Of a stretch of 64,000 bases of DNA, positions 8,982-16,950 are shown piece after piece. The DNA is from Altererythrobacter lutimaris (lineage in GTDB: Bacteria; Pseudomonadota; Alphaproteobacteria; Sphingomonadales; Sphingomonadaceae), in contig NZ_JABWTA010000001.1 in assembly GCF_013371495.1 (NCBI RefSeq), positions 1,240,001-1,304,000 on the forward strand, written 5' to 3'. The notes below the pieces were generated by a model. That model made no database searches and was not told the origin of the DNA. It saw only the letters and a program-made list of their open reading frames with translations. The stretch's first letter is position 1, and each line of letters starts with the position of its first letter. The position numbers and the translations under genes are program-made.

Positions 8982-11447
8982 ATGAAAAACGGGAAAATCT
9001 CGAAGAATTCGCGCACGCGCCTCGCTTTGCTGAGCACTTGCGCGCCCATGCTTCTCGCAACACCTGCCTTCGCGCAGGACGCTGAAGCTGAAGAAGACAC
9101 AGCTTCCGGCAACGTCATCGTGGTGACCGCGACAAAGCGCGACTCCACTATTCAGGACGTGCCGTTCTCCATCAACGCACAGACCGCTGAAGACATTCAG
9201 CGCTCAGGCGCAACGAGCCTCGAGGACCTCTCGCGTAACGTCGCGGGTCTTTCGATCCAGAACCTCGGTCCTGGCCAGAGCCAGGTCTCTGTCCGCGGCG
9301 TTTCAGCTGGCCAGGTCGTGCGCGACCAACCGGGTGTGAAAGAGCAGGTCGGCGTCTATCTCGACGAATCCGTGATTTCGCTTTCGCTGTTCACACCAGA
9401 TCTCGACCTGTTTGACCTCAATCGCGTGGAAACCCTGCGCGGCCCGCAAGGTACGCTGTTTGGCTCCGGTTCTGTTGGCGGTACGATCCGCTACATCACC
9501 AACCAGCCGGTTATGGGCGTTTATGAAGGCCAGGTTGAAGGCAACCTCAATCTGGTTGATGGCGACGACCTTGGCTATCACCTGAAAGGCGCAGTGAACA
9601 TTCCAGTGGGTGACACTGTCGCAGTTCGCGCAGTTGGCTACTACACCGAATATGGCGGGTTTATCGACGCTGTGGGCCCTGCCGGCGGCGATGACGTAAA
9701 TGGCGGCGAACGTTATGGCGGCCGTTTGGCGGTCAAGTTTGATGCCGGCAACGGCTTTAGCCTTACCCCGCGTATCATCTATCAGAAGATCAAGGCCGAC
9801 GGCTTCAATCGTCAGGAATTCTTCAACCTCTATTCGAACGAGTTCACAGATCCAGCGTTCACTTTCGACGAGCGCGAGCAGTATCTGCTGCTGCGCGAAG
9901 CTTTCGAAGATGAAACGCTGATCGCTGATCTAGTCGCAGAGGTCGAGTTCGGCGGTGTGACGCTGACATCTGTCACGTCTTACACCAATCGCGACATCCT
10001 CGTGAGCCGCGATGCCAGCGCGCTGTCCGGTTCTGTGTCGGTTGACCTCGGCTTCCCTGATGCCGGTGTGAACCTACCATCGAACCTGCGCGACACGACT
10101 GATCTTGAATCCTGGACTCAGGAATTGCGTCTGTCGTCGAACGATGATGGACCACTGCAATGGGTTATCGGCGGTTTCTATTCCGACACCGATCGCTTTT
10201 ATCGCCAGCGCTTGCCCACTCCGGGCTACGATGCGTTCGTGAACGATTTCTTCGCGGCACAATGTGCAGCGGACGATCCTGGCACGCCTGAGAATGAAAC
10301 GGATGGCTGCGCAGACCCTGCAACGCTGACACCGGTCACTGCGGCAGACATTGCCAACGGCTTCCCGGCAGATTCTCCGTTCAACTCCGACCTGCCCTAT
10401 AATATCGAGCAGATCGCGGTATTCGGTGAAGCGACCTATGCGTTCAATGATCGTCTGGATGTCACTGTCGGCGCGCGTTATTACGACTTTGACGAAACGC
10501 GCACCATCACCACGGGCGGCCTGTTCGCCAACGGTGACACCGGTCAGGTCGACGAGACTAGCTCTGACGGCTTCAGCCCGCGCGTTCTCGTAAGCTATGA
10601 CGCGTCGGACAACATCACTGTCAATGCGCAGGTCTCCAAAGGCTTCCGTCTGGGCGGCGTGAACGATCCGCTGAACGTCCCGCTCTGCTCTGCAGAAGAC
10701 GAAGCGCTGTTCGGCGGCTTCCAGTCCTATAATGATGAAACGCTATGGAACTACGAGATCGGCGCAAAGGCGACCGGCAACGGTTTCTATGCCAACGTCG
10801 CTGGTTTCTACAACGACATCAACAATTTGCAGGTTACGCTGGACGCAGGCAGCTGCTCTTCGCGTATCGTGTTTAACGTTGAAGAAGCGCACACCATCGG
10901 TGTCGAAGCGGAATTTGGCTTCTCACCGCTGGACGGACTGGACCTCGTCTTCTCCGGCAGTGCGATTGAAGCCGAGTTCGACACAACCCTGCCAGATCCG
11001 CTGGCTGGTGCGACAGGTATCCGCGAAGGCAACCGCCTTCCGTCCGTACCGCAGCTCCAGTTCTCGGCATCTGGCAGCTATGAGTGGCCCGTGTCTGACA
11101 CGGCTGACGCGTACATCTCGGCAAGCTACTCGCATGTCGGCAACCGCTTCACACAGCCGGCTGACCAGGAAGACAACCCGCGTACCTTCGCGCACGGCCT
11201 GCCATTCAACGGCATGGACGGCAGCGAGGAAACAACGGTGGACCTGCTTCTGCCGTCCTATGACCTTGTGAACATCAGCGCAGGGATCGACTTCGACAGC
11301 GGGCTGAGCTTCGTGCTCTATGCGAACAACGTGTTCGACGAGAACGCATTGCTGAGCTTCGACCGTGAGCGTGGTGGCCGTGCTCGCCTGGGTTACCGGG
11401 TGAACCAGCCGCGCACTTACGGCCTGACCGTGCGTCAGAGCTTCTGA
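8982..11447 (+). CDS. TonB-dependent outer-membrane receptor
   Basis: An 821-residue outer-membrane active transporter. It has a signal peptide ending ...LLATPAFAQD, a TonB-box-like stretch VIVVTATKRD, the plug domain (IQDVPFSINAQTAEDI, VSVRGVSAGQ, RVETLRGPQGTLFGSGSVGG), and a 22-strand-type barrel ending in the aromatic residue Phe. The plug sequence is of the kind common in sphingomonads, where dozens of paralogues occur. No substrate-specific partner genes are adjacent, so the ligand (siderophore, oligosaccharide or other) cannot be named. A strong terminator follows the gene. Confidence 0.92.
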   Translation: MKNGKISKNSRTRLALLSTCAPMLLATPAFAQDAEAEEDTASGNVIVVTATKRDSTIQDVPFSINAQTAEDIQRSGATSLEDLSRNVAGLSIQNLGPGQSQVSVRGVSAGQVVRDQPGVKEQVGVYLDESVISLSLFTPDLDLFDLNRVETLRGPQGTLFGSGSVGGTIRYITNQPVMGVYEGQVEGNLNLVDGDDLGYHLKGAVNIPVGDTVAVRAVGYYTEYGGFIDAVGPAGGDDVNGGERYGGRLAVKFDAGNGFSLTPRIIYQKIKADGFNRQEFFNLYSNEFTDPAFTFDEREQYLLLREAFEDETLIADLVAEVEFGGVTLTSVTSYTNRDILVSRDASALSGSVSVDLGFPDAGVNLPSNLRDTTDLESWTQELRLSSNDDGPLQWVIGGFYSDTDRFYRQRLPTPGYDAFVNDFFAAQCAADDPGTPENETDGCADPATLTPVTAADIANGFPADSPFNSDLPYNIEQIAVFGEATYAFNDRLDVTVGARYYDFDETRTITTGGLFANGDTGQVDETSSDGFSPRVLVSYDASDNITVNAQVSKGFRLGGVNDPLNVPLCSAEDEALFGGFQSYNDETLWNYEIGAKATGNGFYANVAGFYNDINNLQVTLDAGSCSSRIVFNVEEAHTIGVEAEFGFSPLDGLDLVFSGSAIEAEFDTTLPDPLAGATGIREGNRLPSVPQLQFSASGSYEWPVSDTADAYISASYSHVGNRFTQPADQEDNPRTFAHGLPFNGMDGSEETTVDLLLPSYDLVNISAGIDFDSGLSFVLYANNVFDENALLSFDRERGGRARLGYRVNQPRTYGLTVRQSF

Positions 11448-11481
11448 TTGGCTGAATAAGGCAATTCAGACTTGAAAAATG

Positions 11482-11512
11482 AAAGGGCGGGCCTTCGGGT
11501 CCGCCCTTTTCG
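11482..11512 (+). terminator. Rho-independent terminator after TonB receptor gene
   Basis: A GC-rich hairpin with arms AAGGGCGG and CCGCCCTT around a TTCG-containing loop, followed by TTTTCG. It lies 35 bp after the receptor stop codon and before the VOC gene. Confidence 0.85.
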
Positions 11513-11580
11513 TTTCGGGTGGAACTCGTATTTGGACCGGGCTGGACGAAGCAACCACCTGCCGCCAAGATGAGCTCGCT

Positions 11581-11946
11581 ATGCAAACTCTTAAATTTCA
11601 CCATGTCGGAATTCCGACAGACCGAAAACTCCCCGACGAAGACTACAGTCCCACACTAGAGATTCACGGAAGCGGATACTTCGACACGCCTTACGGCGTG
11701 GAATGGCACAATTTCGATCCTGACAACGAACTGCCTGATGTCATCAAGTCCATGCCGCATGTCGCGTTTGAAGTGGATGATATTGAAGCGGCTGTCGAAG
11801 ACAAGGAAATCGTCTTCGGGCCTACCAGCCTGGTCGAAGACGTGGTCGTTGCATTCATCATGGACGGAGGCGCATTGATCGAATTTCTTCAGTTCAATCG
11901 ACCAGAACAGGAAATTTGGCCACACCCGACCAAGTTTCAAATCTGA
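11581..11946 (+). CDS. VOC-superfamily (glyoxalase/bleomycin-resistance fold) protein
   Basis: A 121-residue single-copy vicinal-oxygen-chelate protein. The opening LKFHHVGIPTDRK and the later MPHVAFEVDDIEAAV and GALIEFLQF match the beta-alpha-beta-beta-beta modules of the fold, with candidate metal ligands His in HHVGI, His in PHVAF and Glu in IEFLQ. The substrate is unknown. The frame runs back into the terminator hairpin, so the ATG at 11581 is taken as the start. Confidence 0.72.
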   Translation: MQTLKFHHVGIPTDRKLPDEDYSPTLEIHGSGYFDTPYGVEWHNFDPDNELPDVIKSMPHVAFEVDDIEAAVEDKEIVFGPTSLVEDVVVAFIMDGGALIEFLQFNRPEQEIWPHPTKFQI

Positions 11947-11975
11947 TTCGGTTCACCCTCTGACTTGACCGGGTC

Positions 11976-12440
11976 CTACTCTAGCGGCACACCCGGCTCG
12001 TGCTTGGCGGTGCGGATTGTAAGCGAAGTCTTAACGCTCGCCACATTGGGTGCTGGCGTAAGTTTGCTGGTCAGGAACTCCTGGAAGCTCTGCAAGTCGC
12101 GGCTTACGATCTTCAGGATGAAGTCGATCTCGCCATTGAGCATGTGCACTTCACGCACTTCCGCAAGCTCGCGCATGGCTTCTTCAAACTCGCGCAATGC
12201 CCCTTCTGCCTGGCTCTTCAAGCTCACCATTGCGAATACCGTGATCGCAAAGCCAAGCTTGGAGGCGTCGAGATCAGCATGGTAGCCACGGATCACGCCG
12301 TCATCTTCCAGACTGCGCACACGGCGCAGGCATGGCGGCGCTGTGAGACCGACCCGCTGCGCAAGCTCCACATTGGTCACTCGGCCTTCCTCTTGCAGTT
12401 CGGCGAGCAATTTCCGGTCAATCTCATCCAGGTTGGCCAT
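11976..12440 (-). CDS. Lrp/AsnC-family transcriptional regulator
   Basis: A 154-residue feast/famine regulator. The N-terminus LDEIDRKLLAELQEEGRVTNVELAQRVGL is split by the helix-turn-helix motif (ELAQRVGLTAPPCLRRVRSL), and the C-terminal RAM ligand-binding domain includes VREVHMLNGEIDFILKIV. The frame is open far upstream across the neighbouring gene, but the ATG at 12440 is the natural start. It is divergent from the histidine-kinase-like gene, and the gap contains an inverted repeat that may be its own operator. Confidence 0.93.
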   Translation of the reverse strand: MANLDEIDRKLLAELQEEGRVTNVELAQRVGLTAPPCLRRVRSLEDDGVIRGYHADLDASKLGFAITVFAMVSLKSQAEGALREFEEAMRELAEVREVHMLNGEIDFILKIVSRDLQSFQEFLTSKLTPAPNVASVKTSLTIRTAKHEPGVPLE

Positions 12441-12500
12441 GATCCTGTCCCATTCAACGCGCTGCAGTGAAGCTGCAAGACCGCGAAACTTTCCTCTTAC

Positions 12501-12519
12501 TATCCTACCCTTGAGGATA
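12501..12519. promoter_or_regulatory. Candidate Lrp/AsnC operator
   Basis: TATCCT-N7-AGGATA, a perfect 6-bp inverted repeat, lies 61 bp upstream of the Lrp/AsnC regulator gene in the divergent gap. Its size and AT content fit sites bound by this family, which usually autoregulates. No experimental or comparative support is available here. Confidence 0.4.
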
Positions 12520-12609
12520 ATTTTATTGTTTCTGCCAGCAATTGTCCCGCTTTGCAACGCGCTGGGAACGCAAGCTGAGCACAACGGTAGAAACTGGTAA
12601 GCCCACGCC

Positions 12610-14559
12610 TTGGCGAACGCGCGCGCATACGACATGGTGCTGCGTATCGCGCCATGTGCCGGAGATGCGATGTTTTTCGATGACCGCCTTGCCACTGTGC
12701 TGCGCCACCGCGCTGCGGGCGAGAATGCGGCGCGCACGCAGTTCCGGCAATTGCTCGATTTGCTGGGCAATCGCAAATATGGCCGCGACGAAGCGCTGAT
12801 TGCTGCCGCATGGTTGCGGCTGGCGGCACTTGCAGAGCAGATCAAACCGGCAGAGCGAGTGCGGATCATCAGCGAGCCGGGTTGGCGGTTCCGTTCGCCT
12901 GAGCTTGCCGCGCATCTGGCTGAGGACGAACCGGAAGTCGCTGCAGCGGCGCTCGCAAGGGCTGACCTGGAAGAGAATGATTGGGAAGACCTGATCCCAC
13001 GCTTGCCGATCCGCGCCCGCGGTTTCCTGCGGCTGCGCAAGGACTTGCCTGAGCGCGCTGAGGCCATTCTCGATGCGCTGGGCGTGTCAGATCGCGGCTT
13101 GCCTTTGCCTGCCGAAATGGCGGACGCAAACTCGCCTGAAGATGAGCCTGATGAGGCGGAGCCTGCGGAGACTATCGATCCCGTCGCTGAGGAGCATGAA
13201 GAGCCTTCGCGCGTCATCAATCTCGATGACTACCTGATCCTGCGCGAAGATCAGGCGATCACTGAAGACGAAGGGTCCGGGCAGCTTCCGACCACAGAAG
13301 CCACTGAACCGGTAAAGGAACTCCAACCGAAACAGGACAAACAGCCAAGCGAAATCGCCGCGCTTGTTGATCGCATCAACCGCTTCCAGCGCGAGCGCAG
13401 CGGCGAATTTGAAGATCCTGATTTGTCACCGCGCTTGCCGCTCGATGATCTGGCCGAGCCGGATGACGCGCTGATCGCAGGCTTCGGCTTTGCGACTGAT
13501 GCAGTGGGACGGATCGAATGGGCGGAAGCTATCGCTGCGCCCATGGTGATCGGCAAACGTCTGATCCGCCAACGCCAGCTTGGCGCGCCGCTTGCGACCG
13601 ATCCGCTATCGCGTGCGTTCTCTGCCCGCCAGCCGATTGAAACTGTTGCAACTTCGCTGGAAGGTGCGCCCGCGATCACCGGCGACTGGATAGTCGATGC
13701 AGAGCCGCGCTTCTCCCGCGTAGGCGGACGTTTCGAAGGCTATGTGGGACGCTTCCGCAGGCCAGCCGATGACAGTGCTACCAATCCGGCCGTCCGCGAA
13801 GGGGAGCGCGTGCGGCAATTGCTGCATGAGCTGCGCACGCCAGTGAACGCGCTTCAGGGTTTTGCCGAGGTCATCCAGCAGCAATTGTTCGGCCCCGCCC
13901 CGCATGAGTATCGCGCACTCGCAGCAAACATTGCCGGTGATGCGGCACGCATTCTGTCCGGCTTTGACGAGCTGGAACGCCTCGCACGGCTGGAAAGTGG
14001 CGCACAGGACATACTCAGCGGAACTTGCGATCTCGCCTCGCTCATCGCGCGCATGACGACCCAGCTACAGCCAGTGCTTGCTCCACGCATGGCGGGGATC
14101 GAAACTGCGCCTGATTTTCCTGCCAGTCTCGATGTTGCTGTGCACAAGGACGAAGCCGAAGCGCTGGTCTGGCGTATCCTCGCGACATTGTCCGGCATTG
14201 CAGGTGCAGGCGAAACACTGAAGCTGCGCTTGAACTATGCCGCAGGCCAAGCGGTCTTTACTTGCGACTTGCCTGATCGCTTGAAACGAGAAGAAGATTT
14301 GCTCGCTTCGCAGATCAATCCCGGCGCGAAGGGGCCGCGTGCCGGTTTGTTTGGCGCGGGCTTCAGCCTGCGTTTGGCTTCGGCAGAAGCTGTTGCAGCG
14401 CGCGGAGAATTGCGCCGCGAAGACGCTCAATTGAAACTTGTCCTGCCTCTGGCTGCTCGCGAAGGCGGCGGCGGTGATCAACCGGCAGCCATGCGCGGCA
14501 CCGGGTCCGATGAAAGCGAGGAAAGCGAGCCTGTCCGCGAAGCTGCAAACGGGCGTTAG
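12610..14559 (+). CDS. Histidine-kinase-like protein with degenerate ATPase domain
   Basis: A 649-residue protein with no predicted membrane span. The first 150 residues are helical and Ala/Leu/Arg-rich, followed by an acidic linker (about residues 170-270), a PAS-like region, and a dimerisation/phosphoacceptor motif LLHELRTPVNALQGFAEVI with the candidate phospho-His at residue 406. The following domain should be the HATPase, but the conserved N-box Asn is absent (VWRILATLSGIAGAG is found there) and the D-x-G-x-G box is not recognisable; only a weak G-rich stretch (GLFGAGFSLRLASAEAV) remains. It may be a pseudokinase or phosphotransfer protein. The start is a TTG at 12610; ATG 12634 is an alternative. 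Confidence 0.7.
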   Translation: MANARAYDMVLRIAPCAGDAMFFDDRLATVLRHRAAGENAARTQFRQLLDLLGNRKYGRDEALIAAAWLRLAALAEQIKPAERVRIISEPGWRFRSPELAAHLAEDEPEVAAAALARADLEENDWEDLIPRLPIRARGFLRLRKDLPERAEAILDALGVSDRGLPLPAEMADANSPEDEPDEAEPAETIDPVAEEHEEPSRVINLDDYLILREDQAITEDEGSGQLPTTEATEPVKELQPKQDKQPSEIAALVDRINRFQRERSGEFEDPDLSPRLPLDDLAEPDDALIAGFGFATDAVGRIEWAEAIAAPMVIGKRLIRQRQLGAPLATDPLSRAFSARQPIETVATSLEGAPAITGDWIVDAEPRFSRVGGRFEGYVGRFRRPADDSATNPAVREGERVRQLLHELRTPVNALQGFAEVIQQQLFGPAPHEYRALAANIAGDAARILSGFDELERLARLESGAQDILSGTCDLASLIARMTTQLQPVLAPRMAGIETAPDFPASLDVAVHKDEAEALVWRILATLSGIAGAGETLKLRLNYAAGQAVFTCDLPDRLKREEDLLASQINPGAKGPRAGLFGAGFSLRLASAEAVAARGELRREDAQLKLVLPLAAREGGGGDQPAAMRGTGSDESEESEPVREAANGR

Positions 14560-14685
14560 CGCCCGGCATAAGGCCTAGACCTCGCAATTGCACTTTTTTG
14601 CTAATTTTGGCTGTTTGAACGCTTGTATACTTGGCGCGCCCATTGTAGGGGCCGCTTCCGCATTGCATCGCATGAGGCAGTGGGC

Positions 14686-14762
14686 GGGCCTGTAGCTCAG
14701 TTGGTTAGAGCTGGCCGCTCATAACGGCTAGGTCGCGGGTTCGAGTCCTGCCGGGCCCACCA
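14686..14762 (+). tRNA. tRNA with CAU anticodon, probably tRNA-Ile2
   Basis: A 77-nt cloverleaf with encoded CCA. The acceptor arm GGGCCTG pairs with CGGGCCC (one G-U pair), and the anticodon stem GGCCG/CGGCT encloses CTCATAA, giving anticodon CAU. Elongator Met and Ile2 both carry this anticodon. C4-G69, C5-G68, G27-U43 and G28-C42 agree with the known recognition pairs of the lysidine synthetase TilS, so tRNA-Ile2 is preferred over tRNA-Met. Confidence 0.85.
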
Positions 14763-14793
14763 ACCACGCGCAGCGCAGTGCACTGAAATCTGT

Positions 14794-14870
14794 CGGGGAG
14801 TGGCGCAGCCTGGTAGCGCACCTGTTTTGGGTACAGGGGGTCGCTGGTTCGAATCCAGTCTCCCCGACCA
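14794..14870 (+). tRNA. tRNA-Pro (anticodon UGG), island integration target
   Basis: A 77-nt cloverleaf with encoded CCA. The acceptor CGGGGAG pairs with CTCCCCG, and the anticodon stem CCTGT/ACAGG encloses TTTGGGT, giving anticodon UGG. Its last 23 nt plus the next 6 nt are repeated exactly at 27251-27279, which marks it as the insertion site of the downstream island; the tRNA itself stays intact. Confidence 0.95.
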
Positions 14871-14876
14871 GATTTC
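14848..14876 (+). repeat. attL-like 29-bp direct repeat (left copy)
   Basis: The sequence from the T-arm TTCGAATCC through the CCA end and six more bases (GATTTC) is identical to 27251-27279. The match stops at both sides (G versus C upstream, A versus T downstream). Confidence 0.85.
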
Positions 14877-14909
14877 ACCGCGGGGAAACACCGCTTTTCA
14901 CACGATCGA

Positions 14910-14960
14910 TGGATACATGATCGCAGGCCGTGATCGACCTGTGTATCCGCCATGTATCCA
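14910..14960. repeat. Three-copy TGTATCC cluster, possible integrase arm sites
   Basis: TGTATCC occurs at 14942-14948 and 14953-14959, 11 bp apart, and in reverse orientation at 14911-14917. The outer copies form a perfect 10-bp inverted repeat TGGATACATG/CATGTATCCA. Short repeats spaced by about a helical turn next to an attachment core are typical of tyrosine-recombinase arm sites. The whole 14871-15132 gap holds no gene that I can support. Confidence 0.45.
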
Positions 14961-15084
14961 GAGGATCCTCCACTTAGTGTCTCGTAGCTGGCTTTGTCAG
15001 GATTTAGGCCGGGAGCAGAATGTCGGTTTGTAAGCTTTCCACCTCTTTAGCGGTCCGTCTGCTCTATGTTGAGACAAAATTGCG

Positions 15085-15122
15085 CCTCGCTCAGCAAATG
15101 GCGCCTTGATGCCTCAGCGAGG
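15085..15122 (-). terminator. Possible terminator after the beta-helix gene
   Basis: CCTCGCT and AGCGAGG form a 7-bp stem just past the stop of the minus-strand gene at 15133. Read on the minus strand, the hairpin is followed by CGCAATTTTG, a weak T-run. Confidence 0.4.
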
Positions 15123-15132
15123 AAGAATAGCG

Positions 15133-16812
15133 CTATCGGTTCCTTCGCTGCAGCTGATAGTCGTAAAGCGAAGGCACCAGGGTGACTGGCGCATTGTGGC
15201 CTTCGACATAGGGCTCAGGCACATGCGTCAAACGGATATCGCGGTTGCCGTGCATGCCGACAACACGTGCGTCTGGTCCCTCCGAGCCTGCAAGGATCAT
15301 GATGGGTGCGTCTGGCGCGACCCCGCCCGTCACCTGGATGTTGAGGTTCCAGGTCGTGTTGTAGCGACCATGCCCCGGCTGCCAGTACCCCGCGCCCCCA
15401 GCCTTGTAGAGGTCATACATCGGCGTGCCGTCAGGAGCGGTCCGATCGGGCGTTACATACACCGTCACATTATCATAGAGGTTCTGGTGGTTCGCGCCTG
15501 CATGCTGGTCGAGCGTGGGCGTGGTCCACACAGTCGCGTTCTTGTAAACCGACTTGGTCGATTGCGTGTTGAATGACAGCGCATGGACGGTCGGATTGTA
15601 GACTGTCAGGTCCTCGACCAGCACATTGTGCACATTGCCGATATGGACACTGTAATGCGCGGTGTGGTCGCCCTCAGTTACAACATTGCGGATCGTCACA
15701 TTCGCAAGATCATCTGTCAAAATGCCACTGTCGCTGTCTGCAATGCGCACATTGCTGATCCAGCCATTATGCACGCCGGTGAAATAGATGCCGTTAAAGC
15801 CGCTTTCATTGTGGTGACCGAAATAGGGGTTCTCCGGAAACGTGAGAGCAAGGTCCTGAATGCCCACCTCGGACAGGTGGTCCCATTTCGCGAAATAGGC
15901 TGGCAAGTCACCATTGATCGAATGTAGCAGGGGGTCAGCGATCGTGACTGTGTTGCCATTGATCGCTTCAATTCTCGTGGCCTGACGCACTAGCGGCCGA
16001 TCAGGCTTCTCCCAATGGCGGCTACCGATCTTCAAGTCTGTCTCGCCATACATTGACGTGATCAGCGCACCGTCCGGCCCGTCGCGATTGTGCCAATGGA
16101 TCTGCAGGACATCGCCGACCTTGAGGGTGCCTGGGTCAGCCACAGTCAGCTGGCGCGTGAATTCTTCTCCAGCTGTGATTGGTGTGATGACCACAGGTTC
16201 GCGGTCGTAGCGTTCAAGATAGGTCGCATGACGCCTGCCGGGAAAGCGCGTCCAGATGAAGCCTGCGCTCCAGCTATATTCAGAGAACAGTACTTCGAGA
16301 TTGGCATCGGGCTGGCGCTCATACTTGTCATTTTCGATCAGGTACTCGCGTATTTCCTTAAGCGCGCCGCCATCGTCGATCTGATCGAGCGGGCGCGGCA
16401 TGAACAGCTCAGTGCCTTTGTCGCCCATACCCACGCCAGCGAGTACGATCCCGCTTTTCTCGATCCACAGGATCTCTGTGAGAATGTAGCGGCCTGAACC
16501 AAGTTGAACGCGTACAGGTCCATCAGCGTAATGCGCGGCTTTGAGCGCGGCGATCAGCGCTGCGCTATCGTCTTTTCCATCGTCCGGGACCGCGCCAAAA
16601 TCGGCGACGTCGATCACGTTCTCGATTTGCGGGAGCGGAGCATTGCCAAACTCGTAGCCTGCATAGGAGAAGTCCGGCAGCGGATGGTCAGCCGCTGTTG
16701 CAGGATTGCCGAGAATATCCGGCAATTCACTTGCCTGAAGCGGGGTTTGCACACTCGCTGCCGCAAAGGCAAACGCCAGCAAATATCTAATATTACGATG
16801 AATTTTTGACAC
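15133..16812 (-). CDS. Secreted right-handed beta-helix protein, candidate polysaccharide lyase
   Basis: A 559-residue exported protein with signal peptide MSKIHRNIRYLLAFAFAAAS... . An N-terminal pectate-lyase-3-like segment (IDVADFGAVPDDGKDDSAALIAAL) is followed by repeated beta-helix coils such as GIYFTGVHNGWISNVRIADS, NVTIRNVVTEGD, NVLVEDLTVYNP and LYDNVTVYV. Proteins of this build cut pectin, alginate or related polymers, but I cannot assign a lyase family. It is divergent from the TonB receptor, with two operator-like sites between them, and probably feeds that receptor or the TRAP system. The GTG at 16812 is chosen because AGAGG stands 6 bp before it; a TTG at 16851 also opens the frame. 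Confidence 0.78.
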   Translation of the reverse strand: MSKIHRNIRYLLAFAFAAASVQTPLQASELPDILGNPATAADHPLPDFSYAGYEFGNAPLPQIENVIDVADFGAVPDDGKDDSAALIAALKAAHYADGPVRVQLGSGRYILTEILWIEKSGIVLAGVGMGDKGTELFMPRPLDQIDDGGALKEIREYLIENDKYERQPDANLEVLFSEYSWSAGFIWTRFPGRRHATYLERYDREPVVITPITAGEEFTRQLTVADPGTLKVGDVLQIHWHNRDGPDGALITSMYGETDLKIGSRHWEKPDRPLVRQATRIEAINGNTVTIADPLLHSINGDLPAYFAKWDHLSEVGIQDLALTFPENPYFGHHNESGFNGIYFTGVHNGWISNVRIADSDSGILTDDLANVTIRNVVTEGDHTAHYSVHIGNVHNVLVEDLTVYNPTVHALSFNTQSTKSVYKNATVWTTPTLDQHAGANHQNLYDNVTVYVTPDRTAPDGTPMYDLYKAGGAGYWQPGHGRYNTTWNLNIQVTGGVAPDAPIMILAGSEGPDARVVGMHGNRDIRLTHVPEPYVEGHNAPVTLVPSLYDYQLQRRNR

Positions 16813-16870
16813 CTTCTGCCTCTCCCAAAGCGATCTTAGCAGCTTTTTCAATTCGGGTATTGACGCGCAA

Positions 16871-16884
16871 TGATACCGGTGTCA
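16871..16884. promoter_or_regulatory. Candidate LacI-family operator O1
   Basis: TGATACCGGTGTCA is a near-perfect palindrome around CCGG in the gap between the divergent beta-helix and TonB receptor genes. Its centre is 22 bp, about two helical turns, from the centre of the next site. The layout fits binding by the LacI protein encoded at 23410. Confidence 0.65.
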
Positions 16885-16892
16885 AATATTTA

Positions 16893-16906
16893 GGTAACCG
16901 GTGTCA
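16893..16906. promoter_or_regulatory. Candidate LacI-family operator O2
   Basis: GGTAACCGGTGTCA is the reverse complement of the site at 24481-24494 (TGACACCGGTTACC). The identity extends to 16 bp including the flanking TA. It lies 45 bp before the TonB receptor start. Confidence 0.7.
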
Positions 16907-16950
16907 CAAACAGGTGAACCGAAGCCGTCAAGGCTATTGGGAGGAGAACT

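Noticed and set aside
12441..13220. Upstream extension of the Lrp/AsnC frame to 414 codons
   Set aside because: The extra 260 residues are low-complexity Ser/Arg/Ala sequence antisense to the histidine-kinase-like gene; the Lrp family starts at the internal ATG.
14697..14953. Minus-strand frames across the two tRNA genes, giving [14 protein letters not shown] peptides
   Set aside because: This is the well-known false protein made by translating tRNA genes in reverse.
14877..15132. Possible integrase gene next to tRNA-Pro
   Set aside because: All frames in the 256-bp gap are short or shadow, and none shows tyrosine-recombinase sequence.
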